64,000 bases of DNA from contig NC_031477.1 in the NCBI RefSeq assembly GCF_000006565.2, positions 2,016,043 through 2,080,042 of the forward strand, read 5' to 3'. The stretch is from Toxoplasma gondii ME49. Taxonomy: Eukaryota; Apicomplexa; Conoidasida; Eucoccidiorida; Sarcocystidae. The notes under the pieces were generated by a model. It ran no database searches and was not told the DNA's origin. It saw only the letters and a program-made list of their open reading frames with translations. Both the position numbers and the translations under genes were made by a program. Every line of letters begins with the position of its first letter. The first letter of the stretch is position 1. Positions 23,279 to 36,413 of the stretch are shown one piece after another.

Positions 23279-26200
23279 GGAAACGCAAGATGGCACAAGA
23301 AGAGTGAGGAGGCAGAGGACCCAGGGAATGAAATATGTATACCTAAGTGGAGGCATGCGTCTGTGCGTGAGGCGAGGGAATAAAAACGGAGTCCAGCAGA
23401 GACATTGAATGGCCTCTCTTGGCCGGAAAACGAAGAGAAAAGACGGGTGGCGGAAGCTCTGAAAATCCGCAGAGAGAGGGCGAACTAAAGCAGAGAGTAT
23501 ATCTAAGAAGAGATAGGGTGCAAAAGCAGGTCGGGCGGGTGTACAAAAGGAAACAAGGCACCTAGTATCGCGCGAGGACAGACAACAGCGTAAACGCGCT
23601 CGGTGTGAGCAGGCAAAAACACAATGCAGTGAGAGAAAGCGAAGATCGAGGCTACGAGACGCGGCAATGCAACCACAGGCTTTAAGGGATCTGTGTGTTT
23701 TGCGCGTTATAACTCGGTACGCAGAGTTCTGTCGTCCGTTGTCGTTTCCTGGAGAACGCTGCTGCGCCGGCATGCGACGGGAGAGACGACCAGCCCAACA
23801 AGACACCGCGTGATGGAATACATGTGCGAGTGTCTGCTGCATACATAAACGAAATGAATCTTTGCCTCTGCGAAAAGGGCGGTGGTATCGGGCCCCTCCT
23901 TTCGTCGCAACAGTTACTCCAAAACAGTCCCATGATGTGTGTGGCGAGCGCGAAAATACGGCAAACGGGAGTCTTCAAGGCCGTGCTGTTCTCGTAGGGA
24001 GGTCGGACTTGGCTCATGGCTGGTTGCTTGTGTTTTAGCGTTTCGTCTTTGCTTTGCCATTTTTGCCTCGGGAGCCCGCGTGGGAAACCAGTTACCAACA
24101 CATCGCTTTCTGCAAGGCTACTTTAATTTTCAATTTCATTCTCCACGGTGTGCAAAAAACGCCATGCTCAGCTGTCTTCTCGTGCATGCGCCTGCGGCCT
24201 AAAGTCATGCAACCCTATCAGAGAACAGGCGCAGTGCAGGAAAGAAGGCTGCTTACAAAAATAGAAAAGGCTGATGTGTATAGCCAAAAGAATGAGAACC
24301 CCTGACATGGTCGCACTGGTCGCTGTGCACGGTCAACACTCATGCGTAAAGATGCCATCTCGCTGGAAACTGGAAAATTTCAGCTCTGCTTCGGTGAATA
24401 AGTGGAATGGGGGAGTGATCATCGCTAGGATACGTATCGCATATGGCAAGACTCTCAAGAGAAGGAAACAGGTTGTTTTTGTAGCGACCGGTCTGCTGCC
24501 TGGCAAGCCGGGTTTCAGCACTACCGCGACAATGAACGGAGAAGAAACAAGAATGGTTTGGAATCAGGAAATACTTTTCCATTGTTGAAGCCAGAACAGG
24601 TCAAGCAGGATGACATGCACAACATAGGTGCCAGAATACAGTTCCAGATGCGTACCTGTACGTAGAAATATGTCAAAGCATTCATTTAGAGAGGTACCGA
24701 TATGTGTCTATGCCTTGCTGTGGTCAACAATCGAATGGTCCCTTCTGCGCATCTTCGCGAAGCTAATTATGTTTGAAGCAGTCTAGTAGAACAGTAGTTT
24801 TCAAAGTCGAAACATTGTGAAGGGCTCTATATGCCTTCGAACGCATTAAAGAATCTGTGAATGCCGCTTTGTGTGCAAAAAACAGACTCAAGAGAGAATT
24901 TTGCTTCTCGATGGTGCTGGTTACTTGGCACAGTGCCCAAACACAACAGCATGAGAACCGCTTGATGCAGAAGTAAAAACCTCTGAGTGTTTCTTATAAA
25001 ACAGAAGCTAGTCGTCATTGACGGGTTTGACCAGCTTCTCTCGAAGACACATGGAAGTATTTCTGAGATTGGAAAAAACTGCTCAACCTGCTGTTCCCAA
25101 AAGAAGACGCACTTCACATTTTCTTCCACAGCATCACGGACTCATGCCGCACGCCTTTCCAGTGGACTTTTATGAAGCGTTCTCTAAGGAAGATACTTGT
25201 CTTCTTTCAGATTCTAAGTCGCCCTGATGAAAGTCCCCATCGGACAGAACACACTCGCCTTCTTTCGCTGCTGAGCTTGTGACAAACAACCATTCGCCTG
25301 AGTCATACTTCAGCTGATTTCTACAACGGTGACGAGCCCATTTTTGACACACAAACGTACGGTGGGTGGTACGGTGTTCTGTGCGCCCGAATAACCCCCC
25401 AATTTTTGCGCGCAGATGCATTTGAAGCATTCCGGCCGACTGTGCCCCATACCGGTGTCTCAGAGGAGCTCGTGGAAAGTGTTCTGTGCAGGTGGAAGTC
25501 TGTTCCGGAGGAAGTGTGCCTTTCTGTATTACCAATGGGCACCGATCGTACATCTGAAAGTACCAAAGGACGGGCCTGACTCTAGTTCAAGAAACAGACA
25601 AGCCCCTTGTCGGTTGCCCTCCTCCAATGGATCCATGATGCATTGTGCTTCTACCATTGTGAATAATTAGATCATCGAATGCCAGTCTTTCTGAAGCCCA
25701 GACTACCGGAGAACACCGGTGTTGACAATGACCTAACTAAGATGACAGTCAGCAGAGAAGGAGGCTGCCCTTTTCTTGTTTGTGAGACAAGGACGGTAAC
25801 GAGGAGGAACTCCCAGTCTTGCGCTTCGAGAATAGCACCAAACAGACGATCTTGTCAGAACAAAAAAAGTCGCATGCGAATTATTTGCCTCGCTGGGAAC
25901 CGGATAGGGAAAACAAATTATAAGAAAGCTTCGTTTTCCGCGCCGTCACTATCCAGGGTACGCTTGCTTGTTCCTGGGACCTCTGTTCCATGGACAAGCT
26001 ATCCTATCTGTTCGCTCTTGACGCTCCGAAACTTTAAAGCTTGCGTCGTGCATTTTCAGCGTTTCTTGCGAGAAACAAAACAACCGAACGCCGTTGTCTG
26101 CTCTGGAGGCCGTCTGAGCGCCCAGAGGGACGGCTAGTCTCTCGGCGCATGCCACGATATGGAAAAGAATGACAGGGTTGCTAGAGAAGGTCAACTGCCT

Positions 26201-27163
26201 GCACATTTTCGCCCATTCTTTTTCTACGCACCGACCGGCTGATGATGCTAAATATATTTTCGGGTCGTCTCTAGACAGCTGCTTGTCGCTTTTTGTTTCT
26301 CCGCCGTCTGCAAATTCCCTGACTCTGTGCTTCTAAGTTTCAGTAAGAAAGTCACCTGCCTCCACCTTCCGACTTTGTCTTCCCAGCGCTGCGTCTTTAC
26401 CCTCCATCCCGTCCCACCAAAGTACACATCCTTTTTTCAAAAAGGCATATGCACGAGCTCTCACTCCCTTTGACAGCGGAGCCCTTTCCACTTTCACAGT
26501 TTCTTCCCCGTGCCCGTTTCAGCGTCGGGCGGCTTTGTCTCCAGCGATTTCCAACGGCAGAGTTGCAAAAGGGTTGTGCCTGATTTCTCAAGAAAAACAC
26601 TAGCTGTGCAGATACTGGAAAACGCGCGTTTCGCAGGTTATTTAGGGGTGTGTGAGATCCTCGTAGGTTCGTGGCGCGCGACAGGACACACTAGATGCAC
26701 AAAAGCATGTTCTTATGTACCTCTGTGTTGAGCTGCCAACTTGGACAGGTGCAGCTGCTTTTCTCCGTTGCATTTTCCTTCTTCAAGCGTATGTTCACGG
26801 TCCCAGGTGCCAGAACGCCGTTGGTTGCAGGGGGGCTTTGCATTCGCAACGGTTCGGTTGCAAGTTTCGAGCGCCTCGCCCCGATGGAGGAATGATACAA
26901 ACTGCCCGAAGGGACGGTTTCTTCATTTTCTTCAACCTTTCCAGTTTTCCGCGAGACCAGATTTGCTCAGCTTTTTACAGCGTTTGTTCGAGCGGCCCTG
27001 ACTCGATTTGTTTGGGCTTGCTTTCACGCCTTTCCCCCTTGTCTACTTTGAGACAAGTTCTCGAGGACGCTGCCTCTGTGCAGCAGCCATAGAGTCTCGA
27101 ACTGGGACAAAGCGTCAGGGAAGAGGGAATTGGTTCTTCGGGGCTTTCTCGAGAAACTTGACA
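23279..27163. other. 3.9-kb stretch between RPA2 and OSBP, no gene recognised
   Basis: Both neighbours read rightward, so this should contain the RPA2 3' UTR and the OSBP promoter and leader. The middle (about 23.9-26.2 kb) looks more AT-rich than flanking exons. Open frames are at most about 200 codons, on both strands, without family resemblance. I see no microsatellite, tRNA-like or clear hairpin structure. An unannotated noncoding RNA or small multi-exon gene cannot be excluded. Confidence 0.55.
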
Positions 27164-30100
27164 ATGATGAGTCCTGAGAGTGGTGCCGGAGCGAGGGTGA
27201 GACCGCTGGCGTCTCCCTCGCCTGAAGGCTCCGAAAGTTCATCTCGCCGCGCATCCGCTTCCGTACCTGGCCCGCCGTCTCCAGGGTCGCCTACTTCTGC
27301 CGCTCCTCGCTCTGCAAGATCTCGCGTCTCACCTCAGGCAGATGACAAAGAAGCGGCGCCGGACTCCAGGAAAGACAAAGACACCGGAAAACAAGCCGAG
27401 CAGGATCTCCAAGACGAAAGCCACAAAACGCTCACCTCCCATGCAGCAGGCAGCAAAAGAGACCCTCCCAGAAGACAGGTAAGAACACAACTGGACGCAA
27501 GTGACAAGCCACAGCAGATGCGCAAACACTGACTGCTCCGACTGTAACTCTCTCACATATATATATATATATATTTCGTTGCGCGTCCACGATGAACTGT
27601 CCGATTCTTTGTCACCGTGGACTTGCCTGCAGGTCAGATCGCCCTGAGCAAAATATGTACACCTGTAGGCATTTTGTTGTTTTACAGTTGTCTCTCGGAC
27701 GAGTGCCCATGATTGTCTGCGTTGTGTCATTTCCGTCTATACAAAGGCGTTCAAGAGCATGAGGAGAATGGTGACCATTGTTGGTGACGACATCTTTATG
27801 TATTTCGCGTGAGACACGAACTGGAGCAAGAATACGCTTTTAGCGTTCATCCCCATTTTCTTCCGCAACTCATCTTTCCCGCACGGTTTTTTTAATGTAC
27901 CGCTCCTGTAAACATTTGAATCCACGGGCCTTCTTTTTGGGTTCTTTTCAATCCCTGTGACAGCCTTTGCCCGCATACGTAACAGGAATGTTTTCTACCT
28001 GATTTGACTCAGCAATCGGCGCTTTGGCGTCCTCAGAATCCCTCCCTTTCTCCGTATTCTTCTCACTTTGGAGGCGCGAGCTCGCTTGTTCCTTCTCCGC
28101 CTGCGTCGTCTTCGCGCTCCGCGTCTCCGGGGCGTTTGGCCTCGCCGTCTGCATCTGGGGCGCCTTCCGCATCTGGGGCGCCTTCTGCATCTGGGGCGCC
28201 TTCTGCATCTGGGGCGCGTCCCGACTCTCCCGCTGCCTCTGCTGAGAGTGCGTCTTCGTCGCTCTCTCCGTCAGCTGCGGCTGCAGTCCCTCCGTCGCCG
28301 GATGCGTCCTCCACTCCCCTGACGTCTGCCTTTCTTGCTGACGCTCGACTGCGCCAGAGTCCGGCTGCCGGGCCTCGCACGCGGCCCAAGCAGCCAGGCG
28401 CTCCTCGACCTGAGACGCTTGCCTCGCGGCGCGCTCTGGCGGGCGCGGGGAAGGAGGGGATCAAGTCGCATCGACAAGCGCATCCAGGCGGCCAGCTTGG
28501 GCGGAGTGGGACGGCTGCTTACTACGCTGGCGCGCCGCATTCTTCGTCCAAGTTTTTGAATAGCGTCATTCAACAGGGCTGGCTGCAGAAGTGGACCAAC
28601 CTCGTGTCGAGCTGGCGGCCCAGGTACTTCTACGTGATGCCCGGACTCTTCAAGTATTCTGTACAGAAAGGCGCCCCGCCGAAAGAAGTTTTCATGCTCA
28701 ACCAGTGCGTCATTCGCCTCTGTCCTTGTAAGTCAGCAGATGCCGTCAGGACCCGGTTTACGCGAAGGGTGGAGCTGCTGACCTCTTGCGAAAGGGAAGT
28801 GATCGGAAGGCCGAATCTCTTCTCTCGACCTGCAGTCTAAGGCTTCGAAGGCAACGCAGTGTCTGTCTTTCATGCTTGGTCTTTTTTTCTGCTTTGGCGT
28901 CTCCTTTCTCTGCTTGGTTGTTTTCTCTTCTTCTGTCGATTCTACACACGCTTTCGAACTTTCTACCGTCTCTCAGCGGCACTCTTTCTCGACCCAGTTT
29001 GCTCAGCCATGATGTCGAGTTTGCGTCGCCGAGCCTCGCTTTTCCACGTTGCTTTCTCGCTCTGTGACAGTCGTTTCCTCACCCCTCCCGCATTCTCTTT
29101 TGCGTGGTCGTCGCTCTGACTCTGGTTTCTCAGACGACCCTGTGCGGTTCGAAGTGGAGGTCGTGGACCAGCAGACTCTGTATCTGCGAACGGAGTCGCT
29201 AGAGGAGAAACAGCTGTGGTACGCCGCGTTCAAGCAGGCGCAGCGCGCTCTCCTGAACTGTACACGCCACCCCGCTCTTCCTCTCGCCTCCTTGTCTTCC
29301 TTCTCTGAGAAAGGCGGTCAGCGTTCTTCCCTGGGTCCCCAGACGGGTGCTCAAGGCGCTCCCGACCGGACTCCCTCTGGACCGCCGGGAGAACGACACC
29401 GAGCTGGCGCAGGGTGAGTCTCTTCTCTTCACCACGTGACGAACTTCTTGAGTATGCATACATGCATTTGGGGGAATCGAGAGGCAAACGCGAGAGAGAA
29501 GAGGAGCCTCAGGAACGAGAGAGCATTAAGGAGGGATGAAGCCGGACGGCTTCCCGTGGTCCGAAGGCAGAGGGAGAAGACCCAGAAAGCCCCGTGGGGG
29601 TCGTGGACAGAAATTCGAAGGGAGAGACAGAGGAAGCAAAGAGACCTAAAAGAGAAGACGGTAGGATGTTTATGAAGAAGACAGGCCAAAAGTCTCCGAA
29701 TGGGTTGGGAGATTGCGCGCGGGATGGTAAGAGGAAACCGAGGAAGACATGGGACTCAAGCAAGCGAGAGACAAGCTGGACACTCGTGTCATGAAATTCT
29801 CGCTTTCTCTCGCTGGTGGGGATGGCACTTCACGTTTCGTATTGTGGCCTTGTTCTCCGCCACAGGATTTGTCCATGCGTGGAGAAGGGTCCTCGCCTGT
29901 GCATTTGCCTTCAGCGAATCCAGACCTTCCGACGCTCCGGCGAGGCATGAGACGTCTCCGAGTGCTTCTCAGTCGACAGGGCCGCCGACCTCTTCTTCGC
30001 TGTCTTCTGTCGCGTCTGCGTCTCGGCCTTCGGCAGCTCCGTTCCTCCCTCACTCCGGGTCGCAAGAATTATCTCCCAGTGGCTCTTCTTCTTTTCTTTC

Positions 30101-33100
30101 GTCGTCCACAAGCAGCGTGGCTGGAGCGCTCGCCGGAGCGGTGGCTTCTGGGATGAACTACGCGGCAGCCTATGCCACCAGCAAGCTTCGAGGGTCCCTT
30201 TTGTCTTCCGCGCCTTCGCCGAGCTCTCCCGTCCCCGGCGGGCCTGGCTCGAGCGCTTCGGAGGGGACAGCTGCCTTGGCCTCCACGACCGCGATTGGCG
30301 CCGCGGCAGGGACGGGCGGCGCAGGGAATGCATCCGGGCAGCTGTCTCCGTCCCTGCACTCTCTGGGCAGCGCAGGCTCTGCCTCGTTCGAGTGGCTTGG
30401 CAAAGAAGGAAGCCCTCTCGTTCTTCTTCTCGAAAATGTCATTGCTTCTCGCCAACATGTCCAGGTAAGCCGACATTTCCATGCTGGATGCCCCGTTCTG
30501 AAAAATTGTCGAAAGGATACAGTCGTCTCTTGAGGCCGGAAGCTCAGAGACCGCCCGGTGCTCAGCGCGTGAAGAGTGGACAGCATGGTGGTGGACTGGG
30601 GAGGGGGCGGGACTTTCCTCCGAAGCACGATGAACGACGCAGAGAGGCCAAGATACAGGCGACGCTCGCGGAACAGCGAAGACAGCTGGACGCGCGAGAA
30701 GGAAGGCGACAGATGAAGGAAATAGAAACTCTTCGCTGTGGCACATGCACTCTCGTTCTTGCACCTCGCTGGAAAGGAGGGGAGTGCAAGGTAGACGTTA
30801 TCCCGGGCGAGACGTGGAGCCACAAATGCGCCTCCAGTCACTACTTTGGGGGTGCTCCGCTGCCTCGGCGGAGACATGCCGGTGACCCATGGCCTCTCCG
30901 GCGTTCGCAGAGGCGACCCAACTGCGTCAGTGGCTCTATTCTCTACCAACCGCTCGTGTAACAGGAGACTCAGGAGGTTGTGTTTTTGGACTTTGCGCCC
31001 TTTTGCTGCTTCTCCAGAGCACAAGCGCCGAGATTCGAGCGCTGCAGGCCGGGGCCCTCAAGGAGCTCGGCGCCATTCTCAGCAGTAAGTCAGCCACAGC
31101 TCTTTCACGAATTCACCACAGTTCTCTTTTTCCAAACGCACACTGGACAGCTGTGCATATTCACTCGTCCAAACCCATTCGTATGTCTACACACATATTA
31201 TTCTCGTCTTCGTCGATCGAGTGATGATGACCATGGTGATATATATATATATATATACATATGATATATGATATATACATATTATATATACATATATACC
31301 GGTATGTCTTGTGGATATCAGAGTCTTGGGTCACATGACAGGGTGGTGTGTACGTCCTTGTGTATACTAGGCCACGATATATGCACACTGTACGGGTGCA
31401 TGCGCTGTGATGCTTCGTATGCTGTCAAAAAGAATTGCTTGTATGTCATGCTCAATCAGTGGACGGATCAGCGAGTATTGTTTGGGAATCTGGGATGTTC
31501 TTTTTAATTGATAAAGGTGATGCAACCCCACAAACAAGATACAGCGGTAGTGTTCTCGACTTCAAGAGGTAGGTAAATGAAACCGCAGCGTCTGGGTCAC
31601 ACAGCCAGTCCTGTCAACGTTCCTTCTCGCCCAAACTGCCTTCTGTGCTTTTTCAGGCGCCAGCGGCCCCGCCCCTGGGGGTCACGAGCTGAAGCGTCAG
31701 CTGGTCGCTCTGCTGCAGAAAATCGACAGCTTGCAGATGATCGTGGAGAGGCACTTCAGCACCACAGAGGCGCTTCTTGCGGAAGAGAATTCACAAAGGA
31801 GACAGCTCGAGAAGTCCCTTCGGTCAATGGCTAAGCAAAACTACAAACTCGAGAAGGTAGCTTCAAATATGAAACCTTGGACGCCAAGGAGCATGAAGAG
31901 ACCTACCAGTCTAGAAATCCCATATCGTCGGTCATCTCTCCGTATCTTTTCATGTGTATAGGTCTGGTGGCGTCTTCCGTATTCCTGCTGATTTTTATTT
32001 GTATTGCTCGATGATTGCGCGGCTGGAGTGGTGTGTGGGCCTGTGTGGACGTTGGATACGTGAATGTATGCAGCGTCAACAGAGGATTGCAGATGCGCGT
32101 CAGCTGTGGTGATGTTTTTCGTCTTCTCTCTTCGAGGATTTGTGTGGGAATCGTGGAATCGTTACTTACCTCTTGTTCTGTTTCTGCGCCGTGTCTACGC
32201 AGACTCAGCAACGCATGCTGGCTCTCGGCGCCTTGCCCGATGGAGTCCAAGGCGCAGGCCCAGGCGCCGCCCCGGGCGCGGGCGTCTCCCCGCTGGCCCA
32301 AGGCGGGGCGCCTCCACGAGGAGGCCCCGGCGGCCCTTTGGAAACAGATCACCAACTGTCATCGAGCTCCGGAGAAGAAGATGATGATGACGTCGAGTTC
32401 TTCGAATGCGAAGACCAGGAGGTTTGTCCCCGAGAACAGATGCGGTGAAATTCTGCTAGGAAGCAGTCCTAAAAGGATTTTGTGACATGTCGGTTTGTTG
32501 TCCTATGACTGCGGTCCTGTGTCTTTCTTCACCATATATGGATGGATATCTATATCTATCTATATATATATATATATATGCGTATGTGCAAGAACAAGGT
32601 AGGGACTTTGTGTACTCGCTGGAGATATGTTCGTGTGATTAGTTCAACAATGCCGTGGCGGGGAAACTGCAAGGGCTGCTTCACAGTGGTGTTATACACG
32701 TAAAAAGAACAATCTTTCACGAAAAAGTAGATTTCTTCATCTGTCACAGATATTTATATAAGGACAGAGTGTTCCACATGCATGTGTAGTGCAGGCCGGC
32801 GTGCCCAAGTTCAGTAGAACTCAGGTTTTGAGCGACTGGCAGTGCGCCGCTGTAGGAAATCTGTCTTCTCTTCCTTGAACTGTGCATTCTTGTGAACGCG
32901 TGATGGTGTCTCCTCGATCCTGGCAGGCGTACGGCTCTCCCCAGGATCTTCCACCGCCGCCTGCTGTTCCCGAGCGACCCGAGGGGCCAGGTGAGAGAAG
33001 AAGAAAAAAAAGAGGTACTTTCTGCTTTCTCACTCGATACAGTGACACCCCGGAAATCCTGTTTCCAGGACCCAATGCGGTCTCGTCTGTGCTAGTACCG

Positions 33101-34424
33101 TTTGTGAACGGTTTTCGTCCACTCGAGCGAGCCACTGGCTGTTCTTCCTTTTCCGTCTTGCTCCGTCCTGTATGTGCATAGTTCGTTTCCTTCGCTGTTC
33201 ATAACAGTGGTAGCAGTACACCACATGCTTCTTTCGTTAGAAGGTCGAGCAGGCGTCGTTTTGGGTATTGCAAGTTTGAACGTTGCACTAGAACATAACT
33301 GACGCATCGCGCCGAGACGGTAACTGATTGGGGAATAACCGTTGTATTGTAGGATGTAGAAATCCACCAGTTTCAGCCGTGACCAACAGTCCACCGGCTT
33401 TCGACGGTCTTCTTGCAGGCTCTGCAGCGGCGGCTGCTTCCACCGTCTCTCCCAGTCCAACCGACGAACAGACGCTGAAACAGGGAGAACAGCCATCGAA
33501 TGCACTGTTGCCGGCAAAGTCGCCTGCATTCTACACTCTCTCCCTACTCTTCCCCTCCGACATTCCTCCAGTCTTAAACTTCTTGGAAGCTATAGCCGGG
33601 CGCCTGGGAGGCCCCATGCCTCAGAGACGCACTGCCCTGTCGAAGCCGCGAACGGAATTCAAGGTCCGCAGCGAGAGAAGGCGAAACAGCAGCAAAGATG
33701 CAAAGGAGGAAAAAGCAAACGAAGCATGTGATAGGAGTCAAGGGGCCAACGAGAAAACAGGAGAAGCAGAGGTAGAGAACGGCATCTGATGCATGCGTTT
33801 CTTCTGTTTCTTGAAAGTTTGGAAGCGAACTGCATGAACGGGGCAAGTCGAACTGCATTTTTGAATTTTTTACATGATATGGTAAAAAATTGTAGTTGGA
33901 AATTAAAGACAAATGGGAAGCAGAGGGATGCTGAAAACTGAGGCGAAAGGACGTTAGGGGTGAAGCAAAAAAAAAGGCGAGAATGTGAGAGTGATGCGCA
34001 GATAGCGGTGTGAACGAGGAAAATCGTTCTGGGTCTTGCGATTGTGGTTTTAGGTGGGCCTGTGGTCCATTTTGAAGGATTGCATCGGCAAGGACTTGAG
34101 CCGCATCAGCATGCCTGTCTATTTCAACGAACCAACTTCGTTCCTCCAGAGACTCCTGGAAGACTTCCAGTATGCCGACCTTGTCCACGCGGTACGTTTC
34201 TCACTCAGTGAATAAGATCAAAGGAGTCGCCTTTATCGAAGTTTCCCACACATTTCCTTCTCAAAGATATACTTGTACATTCACGCGCATGCATGCATGG
34301 CTGCATGCATGCACGTGCCTCACCAGGTGAAACTGCATGCAGATTCGTGGCACGCTGAGGCCTGCGAATCTTCGTGGTTTGCGGACGGTTATTGCTCAGT
34401 GCCTCCTTCCCCTATATACATATG

Positions 34425-34456
<32 letters not shown>

Positions 34457-35681
34457 CGTATACCTCTTTCTGCATTTGCGACGGAAGAGACATTGTGGAC
34501 TTAATCGTTGAATCGCTACGAACTTGGGCAGGCCCCTGTCTTCGCCGACACCGTCGACCGTCTTCTGCTTGTCACGGTCTTTGCGATCACGCCTTACGCC
34601 TCTGCAACTGGCAGGTAGGTCTGAGGAGCTGCGAATAATAGTTGGGACCGCCGAAGAGACAAGAAGAAACGACGGAGAAAACACGGAGAAATGAGAAGGA
34701 AGCGACGCAGGAACCGCAGAGCACACCCAAGTGCGTCTACGGTGGGTTCATCTTATACCGAAGACGACGAAGAGAGAGGAAGCGCGACAGGAACTGTTGA
34801 AGACAAGAGGACAAAGAGACAACATAGTTCTGGAGAGGAAGAAAGAAAATGTTTGCGTCATTTCCGCCATGTTCCTCGCAAACGCGGATTCCAGAAGTCC
34901 CGCGATACCCTCTGTGCCCACTGCTTTCGTCAGAAGGGGCTTCACGTTCTCTCAGCGTCCTGCTATTTCTTTTCCTTCTCTCCTTTCCTTCATCGTCTTT
35001 CTCCGGCGATGTACGGCTCGGTGGCGTTTAGGTTTCCTGCCTCCTATGTGCTGCCTGAACTTTCTTGATCGCTGGCTCGTGTGCCTGTCTCTGTGCCGTC
35101 GCGTTCGCCCTGGGTGGTTGCCTTCCGCAGAACCTACAAACCGTTCAATCCTCTTCTCGGAGAAACGTTCGAATTCACACATCGCGGCTACAACTTCATA
35201 GCAGAGCAGGTTCGTCGTTATCTCGCAGAATTTCTCGTTTATTGGCCGATCTGGTTGTCGCTGCCAGGGAGTGTTCGACCACTGCATGCACCAGCGTTTC
35301 TCTCCCGAGTTCCTCACTCTGTGCTCCAACGCAGTGCTGGATCCTGTTTCTGAAATTACCTCGGCCTGTCTCATCCATCCCCTAACCTCCTCTACTGTCT
35401 GCTTGCTGCTGGAATCTCTTCTCGCTGGTCACGACTGAGGAGGCTCAGTATAAACGGCGCGTACCGGTGCATGCACATGCTCAGGCATGTAGATCCCTAG
35501 AAACCCATTTTTAAACAAAGCCCACGAATATGTGTGTACATTTTTATGTATGTATGTACATATGTATATATATCTAGGAATGTGAATAGACAGACATATA
35601 CCAGAGGAAGGAGTCTGATATCCGCGTACACAATTTGCCTGTCCTGACACGAGCTTTTTCTTTCTGCTTATCGTGCCTTCC

Positions 35682-35718
<37 letters not shown>

Positions 35719-36382
35719 TTATGGACTGTTTGGTGGGTTTGCATTCCTGCGTGGATTTGGGCAGCTTTCTTCGAGTGTATCCGTGAGGGCAGTTGTTTTT
35801 CTTCGACTTTTTTTGCAGGTGGGGCACCATCCTCCGCGAACGGCGTACCATGTATCGAACGACCGGCTTTTGTGCTGGGGCGACGTCGTCGTGCGCAACA
35901 GGTTTACTGGCAAGTCCCTGGAGGTAACGACGCCCGGCACGGTGCACGTTGTCTTTCCAGGAGTTGACGACCATTACACCTATCGCCGCGTCAAGCTCCT
36001 CGTCCACAACGTCATCTGGGGAAAACTCTGGGCGGAGGTGTAAGCAGAACTGGTGGAGAGCAAGCACACACAGAGCGACGGTGGTCACAGAGGGCCGACA
36101 ACCGAATGAATCAGCTGGGAACCCACTTGCGTACAAGGAGAAACATATTCACACGGATGCACATGCATACGGACGCATCTGCATATATACGTGCCTCTTT
36201 GTGCGCATGCATGTATGCATGCATATATATATATATATATAGATATATATATATGTATATTTCTCTCTGTCATTCGGTCTCTCTTTCACTAGATGTACGT
36301 CTATGTGCGTATATCCCTGCGTACTGTCTGTCGTGCTCTCGTCCGGATAAAGGACACACAGACTCACGTGTATATTTTCCAG

Positions 36383-36413
<31 letters not shown>

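Noticed and set aside
29866..29914. Upstream alternative acceptor for OSBP exon 4 (CCGCCACAG at 29865)
   Set aside because: Joined to the phase-2 donor at 29413 it gives a frame with a stop within about 30 codons; the acceptor at 29914 gives a long open frame joined in phase 0 to the next exon.
36038..36043. Donor GTGTAA at 36038 for OSBP exon 13
   Set aside because: It leaves phase 0, which does not join to the next exon in frame; GTAAGC two bases later gives phase 2 and the expected WAEVDGTTLV continuation.
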